A DNA stretch of 64,000 nt, from the NCBI RefSeq assembly GCF_003217095.1, contig NZ_QJSR01000004.1, positions 248,001 through 312,000 of the forward strand, in the 5' to 3' direction. The stretch comes from Rhizobium sp. PP-CC-3A-592. Lineage in GTDB: Bacteria > Pseudomonadota > Alphaproteobacteria > Rhizobiales > Rhizobiaceae. The notes under the pieces are model-generated. The model ran no database searches, was not told where the DNA came from, and was given only the letters and a program-made list of their open reading frames with translations. Position numbers and translations under genes: made by a program. Within the stretch, counting starts at the first letter, position 1. Each line of letters opens with the position of its first letter. Shown here one piece after another: positions 30,170-37,941 of this stretch.

Positions 30170-30376
30170 CTATTGCTCGGACAGCTTCATCTCCGGCACG
30201 TAGTCCTTGCCCTCGACATCCTTCACCACGGCCTGGCCGCACTGCATGACTTGGCTATCGGCATTGAAGGTGTAGGTCGGCGAACCGTGGAGATCCCAGC
30301 CCTTGTTGAGGGCGGCCGTTACCTTGTGACAGAAGCTCGCATCGTCGGGGCCAGTGAGAAAGCGGTAGAGTTTCAT
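30170..30376 (-). CDS. DUF1737 domain protein
   Basis: This 68-residue protein starts MKLYRFLTGPDDASFCHKVTA and includes LNKGWDLHGSPTYTFN, the pattern of the small DUF1737 family, which has no known function. Its ATG overlaps the stop of the upstream CitE-like lyase gene, so the two form a coupled pair. The gene is convergent with the metallopeptidase gene. Confidence 0.85.
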   Translation of the reverse strand: MKLYRFLTGPDDASFCHKVTAALNKGWDLHGSPTYTFNADSQVMQCGQAVVKDVEGKDYVPEMKLSEQ

Positions 30377-31278
30377 GGCTGCGTTCCTTTGTTCCTAATG
30401 GCCTCGACCTTCGCAAGGCAGGCGATCGCCTGTTCGAGATGCAGGGCCTCGACCATTTTTCCCTTGTGGACGATGACCGACCTGCCCGTATTGTCGGGGT
30501 GAGCAAAGGCGGCGACGATCTCCAGCGCCTCCGCCTCATCCTGCACCGAGGGGCCGAAGGCGGAATTGGCCGGTGCGATCTGCTGCGGATGGATCAGCAT
30601 CTTGCCGTCGAACCCCATGTCGCGGCCGGCGGCGCATTCCTGTGCGAATCCTTCGGCATCGCCGATATCGTTGAAGACGGCGTCGAGAACGTCGAGCCCG
30701 CTGCCGCGCCCGGCAAGAAGGATCTGCATGAGCCAGGGCACGAGATAGGTGCGCCCGGAGAGAGCCGCAACGCCGGTTTCCTTGCGCAGATCGTTGAGGC
30801 CGGGAATGAGGCAATCGAGCCGGCCGCCGCGGGTCCGTCCGGTCTCGGCGATCGCCGCCACGTTGAGAACGCCCCTTGGCGTCTCGATCATCGCCCAAAG
30901 CCGCAGGTCTTCCAACCCGTCGCCCTCGTCCATCCCTTCGGCAATGTCGAGAATGTCGCGCGGCCCTTCCACCTTGGGCACCAGCACCGCATCGAACCGG
31001 CAGACGGACAGCGCTTCGAGATCAGCTTCGCCGAAACCGGAGGCAAGGGTGTTGATCCGGACGATCCGCTCGACACCCGGCGTGGCCTGCGCCAGATGAT
31101 GCACCAGCGCTTCGCGCGCATCGGCTTTGCGCTCCGGAAGCACGGCATCCTCCAGATCGTAGATCACCGCATCGGTTGAAAGGCTCGCCACCTTCGCGAG
31201 CGCGCGCTCGTTGTCGGCGGGTACGCAGAGCACCGAGCGACGAATGCAGTGGGGATGGCGATCGGACAAGGACATCAT
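30373..31278 (-). CDS. HpcH/HpaI aldolase / CitE-like CoA ester lyase
   Basis: A 301-residue TIM-barrel protein of the CitE-like family. The signatures are RRSVLCVPADNERALAKVASLSTDAVIYDLEDAV near 13-46 (metal-binding acidic pair ED), ERIVRINTLASGFGEADLEAL (substrate arginine), DAVLVPKVEGPRDI, and DGKMLIHPQQIAPANSAFGP. Family members cleave or form malyl-CoA, citramalyl-CoA or related CoA esters; the exact substrate cannot be set here. The start may be the first or second Met (31278 or 31275). It is followed by and coupled to the DUF1737 gene. Confidence 0.88.
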   Translation of the reverse strand: MMSLSDRHPHCIRRSVLCVPADNERALAKVASLSTDAVIYDLEDAVLPERKADAREALVHHLAQATPGVERIVRINTLASGFGEADLEALSVCRFDAVLVPKVEGPRDILDIAEGMDEGDGLEDLRLWAMIETPRGVLNVAAIAETGRTRGGRLDCLIPGLNDLRKETGVAALSGRTYLVPWLMQILLAGRGSGLDVLDAVFNDIGDAEGFAQECAAGRDMGFDGKMLIHPQQIAPANSAFGPSVQDEAEALEIVAAFAHPDNTGRSVIVHKGKMVEALHLEQAIACLAKVEAIRNKGTQP

Positions 31279-31365
31279 GCCATGTTGTGCCTTTCCCGTC
31301 CCGTCTTCGCAAGCCCCATGCTTCCAGAGGCTCGCCTATCAGCAACGCACCCGCAGACGGTCATC

Positions 31366-31397
31366 AAAAAACCGGCTCCATCTTTCGATGGAGCCGG
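31366..31397 (-). terminator. intrinsic terminator after the PfpI-type gene
   Basis: CCGGCTCCATC at 31397-31387 (minus strand) pairs with GATGGAGCCGG at 31382-31372 over a four-base loop, followed by a run of six T. It sits 27 bases past the stop of the PfpI-type gene, before the next minus-strand gene. Confidence 0.92.
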
Positions 31398-31424
31398 CTG
31401 ATATGTTTGGAAGAATAATGGACC

Positions 31425-31985
31425 TCAGGCGGCCTTGCGGTCGTGACGGCCTTCTTCCACTTCCTCGACGATCTTCGCCACGAAGGCATCGAGATCGTTG
31501 GGGTTACGGGAGGTGATGATACCCTTGTCGGTCACCACAGCCTCATCCGACCACAGGCCGCCGGCATTGACGACGTCCGTCTTGATCGACTTGAAGGATG
31601 TAACCTTCCGGCCCTTGACTGCACCGGCCTCGACCAGCAACCACGGCGCATGGCAGATGGCGGCCACGACCTTGCCGGAGGAGACGAATTCGCGAACGAT
31701 CCGGAGCGCCTCGTCCTCGACGCGCAGCTTGTCGGGATTGATCTGACCGCCCGGCAGAATGAGCGCATCGAAATCCTCGATCTTGACGTCTTTCGCCTCG
31801 AGATCGACGTCGATGCTGTCGCCCCAATCCTTTTCGTCCCAGCTCTTGATGCTGGTCTTGCCGATCGAGGCGATCTTCACGGTCGCACCCTGCTTCTGCA
31901 AGTCGTCATAGGGCACGCGCAGTTCGGACCGCTCGTAGCCGTCCGTTGCGAGAATGAGGATTTTGGATTCCTTGATGGAAGGCAT
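31425..31985 (-). CDS. PfpI/DJ-1 family protein (type 1 glutamine amidotransferase-like)
   Basis: The 186-residue protein has the DJ-1/PfpI fold: KILILATDGYERSELRVPYDDL with the conserved E19 region, FDALILPGGQINPDKLR, and the nucleophile elbow AAICHAPWLL with C111 and H112. Members act as stress-linked peptidases, chaperones or deglycases; the sequence does not choose between these. AGGAG lies seven bases before the ATG. It stands alone, with its own terminator, divergent from the radical SAM gene across about 250 bases. Confidence 0.92.
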   Translation of the reverse strand: MPSIKESKILILATDGYERSELRVPYDDLQKQGATVKIASIGKTSIKSWDEKDWGDSIDVDLEAKDVKIEDFDALILPGGQINPDKLRVEDEALRIVREFVSSGKVVAAICHAPWLLVEAGAVKGRKVTSFKSIKTDVVNAGGLWSDEAVVTDKGIITSRNPNDLDAFVAKIVEEVEEGRHDRKAA

Positions 31986-32215
31986 GAGCCTGCTCCTTGT
32001 TGTCTTTCGATGTCTTGCCTCCGATCATTCCGGGCCGTTTGGCCAGCGGATATCAGAGGCGAATGTCACAACGGGTTCTCCCTGTTAACGAGGCGCTTCA
32101 CCGATCGTTCCGAAAAACATCCGCATCATTCGAAACCAGCTTGCACCTTTATGGAGACGATCAGTGTCGAAATATGAAACCGGTCACGCACACAACATTG
32201 ACGCGAGCGGCAAAA

Positions 32216-32230
32216 GAACATATGTAGAAC
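32216..32230 (+). promoter_or_regulatory. SOS box (LexA site) of the radical SAM-UdgX operon
   Basis: GAACATATGTAGAAC is an exact GAAC-N7-GAAC LexA motif. It ends only three bases before the ATG at 32234, so it lies where a ribosome binding site is expected. That placement means either transcription starts inside or very near the box and the mRNA has a minimal leader, or translation begins further downstream. Confidence 0.88.
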
Positions 32231-32233
32231 ATC

Positions 32234-33466
32234 ATGAAAAAGTCGCTGAAAGAGCGTTTGGCTATCCTCTCGGATGCCGCCAAATACGATGCGTCCTGTG
32301 CCTCCAGCGGAACGACGAAACGCAATTCGTCGGCCAGCGGCGGCCTTGGCTCCACGGAGGGATCCGGCATCTGTCATGCCTATGCGCCGGACGGACGATG
32401 CATTTCGCTGCTCAAGATCCTGATGACGAACTTCTGCATCTACGACTGCGCTTATTGCATCAACAGGTCGTCGAGCAATGTCGAGCGCGCACGCTTTTCG
32501 GTCGAGGAAGTGGTCTGGCTGACGCTCGAATTCTATCGGCGCAACTATATCGAAGGCCTGTTCCTGTCGTCCGGCATCATCCGCTCGTCCGACCATACGA
32601 TGGAGGAGATGGTGCGCATCGCGCGCGAGCTGCGCGTCACGCATAATTTCCGCGGCTACATCCATTTGAAATCGATCCCCGAGGCGTCTGCCGCGCTGAT
32701 CGAGGAGGCCGGGCTTTATGCGGACCGCCTGTCGATCAACATCGAACTGCCGACCGATGCCGGCCTGACGCGCTATGCGCCGGAAAAACGGCCGGCCGGC
32801 ATTCGCAAGTCGATGGGCGATCTTCGCCTGAAGATCGAGGAAATGCGCGACCCGACCCTGCAGACCAAGCGCATACGGCGCTTTGCGCCCGCCGGCCAGA
32901 GCACGCAGATGATCGTCGGGGCCGACCAGGCGAACGACAGCGTCATCCTCGGCACCAGTGCCCGGCTTTACGGCAGCTACGGCCTGCGCCGCGTCTATTA
33001 CTCCGCCTTCAGCCCCATTCCGGATGCCTCGCGCAACCTGCCCCTCGTCAAGCCGCCTTTGATGCGCGAGCACCGGCTCTACCAGGCCGACTGGCTCTAT
33101 CGCTTCTACGGCTTCGGCATCGACGAGATCACGCGCGACCAGCCGGATGGCATGCTCGACCTCGATCTCGACCCGAAGCTCGCCTGGGCGCTCGCCAACC
33201 GGCAGCGCTTTCCCGTCGACATCAACAAGGCCGATCGCGAGATGCTTCTCCGCGTGCCCGGTTTCGGCACGAAGATCGTCCGCGCCATCCTCACCGCCCG
33301 TCGGCACCGCACCTTGCGGCTGGAGGATCTCGTCCGCCTCAAGGTCTCATTGAAAAAGGTACAGGCCTTCATCATTGCCGAAGGCTGGACGCCGTCGCGC
33401 CTCATCGACCGGCCGGACCTGCGCACGATGTTCGCGCCGAAACCGGAACAGCTGGTCCTTCTCTGA
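32234..33466 (+). CDS. putative DNA modification/repair radical SAM protein
   Basis: The 410-residue protein has a radical SAM core with cluster cysteines C68, C72 and C75 in FCIYDCAYCINR, followed by LFLSSGIIRSSDHTMEEM and LSINIELPTDAGLTRYAPEK. The C-terminal part holds a helix-hairpin-helix (DINKADREMLLRVPGFGTKIVRAIL near 329-354), implying DNA or RNA binding. It matches the family named 'putative DNA modification/repair radical SAM protein' and is distantly like spore photoproduct lyase. The stop overlaps the UdgX gene start (TGATG). A LexA box lies in front. The reaction is not known. Confidence 0.9.
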   Translation: MKKSLKERLAILSDAAKYDASCASSGTTKRNSSASGGLGSTEGSGICHAYAPDGRCISLLKILMTNFCIYDCAYCINRSSSNVERARFSVEEVVWLTLEFYRRNYIEGLFLSSGIIRSSDHTMEEMVRIARELRVTHNFRGYIHLKSIPEASAALIEEAGLYADRLSINIELPTDAGLTRYAPEKRPAGIRKSMGDLRLKIEEMRDPTLQTKRIRRFAPAGQSTQMIVGADQANDSVILGTSARLYGSYGLRRVYYSAFSPIPDASRNLPLVKPPLMREHRLYQADWLYRFYGFGIDEITRDQPDGMLDLDLDPKLAWALANRQRFPVDINKADREMLLRVPGFGTKIVRAILTARRHRTLRLEDLVRLKVSLKKVQAFIIAEGWTPSRLIDRPDLRTMFAPKPEQLVLL

Positions 33467-35028
33467 TGCAGCCGCTCGGCCTTGAGAGGCAAACGGTCAC
33501 GCTCGACGGGAAGGGCCATTTCGGCGAATGGCGGGAGGCCGCACGCCGGCTTTTGATGGTGGGAACGCTGCCGGCCGCCGTGGACTGGCGGGAAAAGCAT
33601 GGTGCCACCGACCTCTTTGCCGATCCTCCGCCGGCGCGGCTGAACGCAGAAGGAAAACCGGAGGGAGCGCGGCCGGAGATCACCGTTCCCCGCGCCTTCA
33701 TGACGCTGGCCGAAACCGTGATCTGCCACTCCGATCCCGGCCGTTTCGGTCTTCTCTATCGCACGCTCTGGCGCCTGCAGGCCGAGCGCAATCTGCTCGA
33801 CATCGTCTCCGATGCCGATGTCGTCCGGCTCAATGCCATGGAAAAATCCGTTCGTCGCGACAGCCACAAAATGAAGGCCTTCGTGCGCTTCAAGGAGATC
33901 GGCGCCAGCACATCCACAACAAGCACATCGACGACGGACATCATGGAGGTGATCGCCCGTCCCGCCCCTCTGGAGACGAGCGGCATCCCGATCGGCCGCC
34001 GGCGCTTTTTCGCCTGGTTCGAGCCGGACCATTTCATCGTCGCGCGCGCCGCACCTTTCTTCCAGCGGCGCTTCACCGACATGGACTGGATCATCGCCAC
34101 GCCGAAAGGCTCCGCCGCCTGGGATGGAACCGCGCTGACGGTGACGTCCGAGCCAGCGGACGATCCCAAGCTGACCGATGACGCGGACACGCTGTGGCGC
34201 ACCTATTACAGCAACATCTTCAATCCGGCGCGGCTGAAAGTGAAAGCGATGCAGTCGGAAATGCCAAAGAAATACTGGAAGAACCTGCCCGAAGCCGACC
34301 TCATCCCCGGTCTGATCGCCGGCGCGGAAGAGAAGGTGCGGGCCATGGCCGAACAAGCCATGAAGGATCCGCCGGCCTTCCACGCGAAGGTGCGCGAGGC
34401 CGCCATGCCGAAGACCGAGGAGAACACCGCCCGTCCCGGTACGCTGGAGGCCGCACGGGCAGAGGCGCGCGACTGCACCCGCTGTCCGCTCTCCTGCAAG
34501 GCAACGCAGACCGTGTTCGGCGAAGGACCGGACGACGCGAAACTGATGTTCGTCGGCGAGCAGCCGGGCGACCAGGAGGATCTTGCCGGAAGGCCCTTCA
34601 TCGGCCCCGCCGGCAAGATGTTCGACACGATCGCCGGCGAGGTCGATCTCGATCGCAAACATGCCTATGTCACCAATGCGGTGAAGCACTTCAAATACGA
34701 GCCGCGCGGCAAACGCCGCATCCACCAGAAGCCGAACATGGGCGAAATCCGCGCCTGCCGCTGGTGGCTGAAGCTCGAACTCGACCTGATCCAGCCGAAA
34801 CTGGTGGTCGCCATGGGCGCAACGGCGCTGACGTCCGTCATGAACCATGCCGAACGCCTCAGCGACTACCGGAGCCGCAAGGTCGATCTCGACGACGGGC
34901 GCGCGCTCTACACCACGGTCCACCCCTCCTACCTCCTGCGTATCCCCGACGAGGGACGCAAGCGCGAGGAGATCAACCGTTTTCGCGAAGACCTTCAGGC
35001 CATAAAGAGCCTCAGCGACACACTATAG
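33466..35028 (+). CDS. udgX: DUF4130-UdgX fusion: uracil-DNA binding/glycosylase family protein
   Basis: A 520-residue fusion. The first 275 or so residues are a DUF4130 region (MKAFVRFKEI; RRRFFAWFEPDHFIVARAAPFFQRRF; YYSNIFNPARLKVKAMQ), the partner domain found with this radical SAM family. From about 320 comes UdgX: iron-sulfur cysteines C337, C340 and C344 in CTRCPLSCK, motif GEQPGDQEDLAGRPFIGPAG near 364, and the R-loop KRRIHQKP with H420, the histidine that in mycobacterial UdgX bonds covalently to the abasic site after uracil removal. A low-complexity STSTTSTSTT run sits at 148-157. It is in one operon with the radical SAM gene. Confidence 0.93.
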   Translation: MQPLGLERQTVTLDGKGHFGEWREAARRLLMVGTLPAAVDWREKHGATDLFADPPPARLNAEGKPEGARPEITVPRAFMTLAETVICHSDPGRFGLLYRTLWRLQAERNLLDIVSDADVVRLNAMEKSVRRDSHKMKAFVRFKEIGASTSTTSTSTTDIMEVIARPAPLETSGIPIGRRRFFAWFEPDHFIVARAAPFFQRRFTDMDWIIATPKGSAAWDGTALTVTSEPADDPKLTDDADTLWRTYYSNIFNPARLKVKAMQSEMPKKYWKNLPEADLIPGLIAGAEEKVRAMAEQAMKDPPAFHAKVREAAMPKTEENTARPGTLEAARAEARDCTRCPLSCKATQTVFGEGPDDAKLMFVGEQPGDQEDLAGRPFIGPAGKMFDTIAGEVDLDRKHAYVTNAVKHFKYEPRGKRRIHQKPNMGEIRACRWWLKLELDLIQPKLVVAMGATALTSVMNHAERLSDYRSRKVDLDDGRALYTTVHPSYLLRIPDEGRKREEINRFREDLQAIKSLSDTL

Positions 35029-35051
35029 AGCCGGCTATGCAGTAGCCGGTG

Positions 35052-36296
35052 TCAAACAGAGACCAATTCCAATGGCAGGCTGTTCATCACCTCGTGGCCA
35101 TCCGGCATGATCAACAACTGGTTCTCGATGATCATCCCCCCGACGCCATCGATATACCAGGGCGTCTCGAAGGCGACGACCATGCCGGGCTCCAGCACGA
35201 CATTGCTGGTCGCGGAAAAGAACGGCCATTCCTCGCTGCCAAGCCCGGCACCGAGACCATGGCCGAAATGGCCGCGGCTGAAACCCGGAAAGCCCGCTTT
35301 TGCCATTGCAGCACGCGCCGCTTCATGCACCGCCCGCATCTCGACATCCGGCCGGATCTGCGAGAGGCCCGCCTCGAAAGCCTGAGACAGCGCGTCGAAC
35401 AGCCGGCTCTGCAGGGCCGTCGGCGTGCCGCAGACGAAGGTCCGACCGGTATCCGACGTATAGCCCTTGATGAGACAACCGACATCGACCTTGATCAGGG
35501 ACCCCTCCTCCACCACGCCGCCCCGCGACCAGGGATTGGCGCCGACCGACACATATTCCCAATGTCCTGTCAGGTTTCGGATATCCCGCTCCCGCGCCGC
35601 CGCCTGCACGGCAGACGTCCAGACCTGCGCCAGCGCATCGCGCGTCTGCCCGGGAGCGATCGCTCCAGCCAGTGCACCGATTCCGACCTCGGCCAGCGTG
35701 ACAGCCGTTCGCAGATGTTCGATCTCCGGTGCTGATTTCACCATCTTCAGCCGGCGAAGCACATCGCTGCCATCGACAAGGCGGCAACCGGGCAGTGCCG
35801 CCGACAACGCGGCGAAATCCAAAACCGAAAGGCTGTCGAGTTCGACGCCGACACGCGCGCTTCCAAGCTTCCGCGACGCCAGGAGATCGCCGGCGAGGCG
35901 AAACCCGAGCGCTGCATCGAACGTCTCCGGCCGCACGAAGCCAGCCGCCCGACCGGAGCCTGCCCACGCAGCGGCAATAAGATCGGGCACAGGCTGGTTT
36001 GTGTCGTGCGGCCTCACATCCGCCGTCTCGACCCAAAGCGGATGGATACGGATGTCAGTCACGTCGCTCGATGCCCGAAAACTCTCCGCGAAGAGATCGC
36101 TGACGACAGCACCGATGGGAACGCCCGGATCTGCAGGAACGAGGGCCGCGACGGCACCGGCCCGCCGCCACATCGTGCCGACACCGGGGTTTGCACCCGT
36201 CGCATAGGTGAAGCCTTCCGGCGTGAACAGCAGAAGCGCGTCGAGACCGGCCGCTTCCATCAGCCGTGCCGCCCGGTCCCTGTCGAGATACGCCAT
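35052..36296 (-). CDS. M24 family metallopeptidase (Xaa-Pro aminopeptidase-like)
   Basis: The 414-residue protein has the creatinase/aminopeptidase P layout: an N-terminal creatinase-like domain (LLLFTPEGFTYATGANPG) and a pita-bread domain with metal ligands in LIKVDVGCLIKGYTSDTGRTFVCG (two aspartates), FGHGLGAGLGSEEWPF (histidine) and the glutamates in VVAFETPWYIDGVGGMIIENQLLI. The chosen ATG at 36296 has GGAG seven bases upstream; ATG 36308 and TTG 36344 are also possible. It lies downstream of the aldehyde dehydrogenase gene in the same direction. It may split a dipeptide or hydrolyse a small amidino or N-acyl compound. Confidence 0.88.
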   Translation of the reverse strand: MAYLDRDRAARLMEAAGLDALLLFTPEGFTYATGANPGVGTMWRRAGAVAALVPADPGVPIGAVVSDLFAESFRASSDVTDIRIHPLWVETADVRPHDTNQPVPDLIAAAWAGSGRAAGFVRPETFDAALGFRLAGDLLASRKLGSARVGVELDSLSVLDFAALSAALPGCRLVDGSDVLRRLKMVKSAPEIEHLRTAVTLAEVGIGALAGAIAPGQTRDALAQVWTSAVQAAARERDIRNLTGHWEYVSVGANPWSRGGVVEEGSLIKVDVGCLIKGYTSDTGRTFVCGTPTALQSRLFDALSQAFEAGLSQIRPDVEMRAVHEAARAAMAKAGFPGFSRGHFGHGLGAGLGSEEWPFFSATSNVVLEPGMVVAFETPWYIDGVGGMIIENQLLIMPDGHEVMNSLPLELVSV

Positions 36297-36340
36297 ATCG
36301 GTCTCCATTCGCACAGGTCGCTCGCCCGAGGCGACGCGTT

Positions 36341-37810
36341 TCAAATATTGCCCATGCAGAGATATTTCATGTCGAGGTAATCCTCCATGCCGTGCCGCGA
36401 CCCTTCACGGCCGATCCCCGACTGTTTCAGCCCGCCGAAGGGCGCCGCTTCCGACGACATGCGGCCCGTATTGATGCCGATCATGCCGTAGTCCAGCGCC
36501 TCGGCCACCCGCCAGACCTTGCGCAGTTCGGTCGCGTAGAAATAGGCTGCAAGGCCGTAGATCGTATCGTTTGCCTGATGGATCACATCCCCGACCGTTT
36601 CGAACCTTATGACCGGCGCAACCGGGCCGAACGTCTCGTCGCAGGCGACCAGCATGCCGTGATCCACATGGGTCAGCACCGTCGGCGCAAAGAAGGTGCC
36701 GGTCTCGCCGACCCGGCCGCCGCCGCAGAGCACCTGCGCGCCGCGCAACACCGCATCCTCCACATGATGCGCCACCTTGCGCAGCGCTGCCTCGTCGATC
36801 AGCGGGCCGACCGAAACGCTCGGCTCGAAGCCATCCCCGACGCGCAGATCGGCGACATGGGCCGCGAGCTTTTCGGCAAAGGTGTCGTAGACCGCGGACT
36901 GGACATAGATCCGGTTGGCCGAGGTACAGGTCTGTCCGGCATTGCGGAACTTCGCCTGCACGGCGCCATCGACCGCGGCATCGATATCCGCATCGTCGAA
37001 GACGATGAAAGGCGCGCTTCCACCCAGTTCAAGGCTCACCTTCTTGATCTGATCGGCACATTGCCGCATCAAAAGCCGCCCGACCTCGGTGGAGCCGGTG
37101 AAGCTGATCTTGCGCACCTTCGGATGGGTGCAGAGCTCATAGCCCACCGCCTGCCCCTCGCTGGCAAGGACAAGCTGGAACACGCCTTCGGGGAAGCCGG
37201 CCTCGAGCGCCAGCCGATGCAGCGCGACGGCCACCAACGGCGTCTGTTCGGCCGGCTTCAGGATAACGGGGCACCCCACGGCCAGCGCCGGCGCGACCTT
37301 TCGCGCCACCATGGAGGCCGGGAAATTCCACGGCGTGATCGTGCCGACGATGCCGACCGGCTGCTTGATGACGAACATCCGCCGATCCGTGGAAGGTGCC
37401 GGAAACGTCTCGCCGTAGACGCGCTTCGCCTCCTCGGCATACCATTCGATATAGGCTGCGGCATGCTGCACCTCTGAGCGCGCCTCGCCCAGCGGCTTGC
37501 CCATTTCGGCCGTCAGGATCGCGGCGAGATCGTCGATATGCGCGAGAACGAGATCGTGCCAGCGCCGCATGAGCTGGCTGCGGTCCTTGGCGGGAAGCCC
37601 GGCCCAGGCCGGCTGCACCAGCGCCGCCCGCTCGATCGCCGCGCGTGTTTCCGGCACGCCCATATCCGGCAGGGTCGCGAGCAGAACGCCGGAAGAGGGA
37701 TTGCGAACCTCGAACGCCGCACCCGTCACCTCGGCCTCGGCAAGAATCCGCGGATCTCGGAGATGGCGGGTGAGGTCGGATGTGACACGCATGGCAGGCT
37801 CCCGGATCAA
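36341..37810 (-). CDS. succinate-semialdehyde dehydrogenase family, NAD(P)+
   Basis: A 489-residue aldehyde dehydrogenase of the succinate/glutarate semialdehyde type. Visible motifs are IVGTITPWNFPASMVARKVAPALAVGC, KPAEQTPL, ISFTGSTEVGRLLM (Rossmann loop), catalytic Glu in SLELGGSAPFIVFDDAD, catalytic Cys in FRNAGQTCTSANRIYV, and ETFGPVAPVIRF. The C-terminal GGLKQSGIGREGSRHGMEDYLDMKYLC is typical of GabD. The start may also be the Met at 37792. It precedes an M24 peptidase gene on the same strand, so together they may act on an amino compound that gives succinate or a similar semialdehyde; the true substrate is unknown. Confidence 0.9.
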   Translation of the reverse strand: MIREPAMRVTSDLTRHLRDPRILAEAEVTGAAFEVRNPSSGVLLATLPDMGVPETRAAIERAALVQPAWAGLPAKDRSQLMRRWHDLVLAHIDDLAAILTAEMGKPLGEARSEVQHAAAYIEWYAEEAKRVYGETFPAPSTDRRMFVIKQPVGIVGTITPWNFPASMVARKVAPALAVGCPVILKPAEQTPLVAVALHRLALEAGFPEGVFQLVLASEGQAVGYELCTHPKVRKISFTGSTEVGRLLMRQCADQIKKVSLELGGSAPFIVFDDADIDAAVDGAVQAKFRNAGQTCTSANRIYVQSAVYDTFAEKLAAHVADLRVGDGFEPSVSVGPLIDEAALRKVAHHVEDAVLRGAQVLCGGGRVGETGTFFAPTVLTHVDHGMLVACDETFGPVAPVIRFETVGDVIHQANDTIYGLAAYFYATELRKVWRVAEALDYGMIGINTGRMSSEAAPFGGLKQSGIGREGSRHGMEDYLDMKYLCMGNI

Positions 37811-37941
37811 GGCAATTCCCCGTTACGTCAGGCTGATGTCCCCGGGAGAAGGCTCCGGACATTGCCGCGATTGCCCCGACATGACCAATGAAATCCGCTG
37901 ATCGGATGACCACGTCAACGAATGAAAAAGGCGAAGGATCG

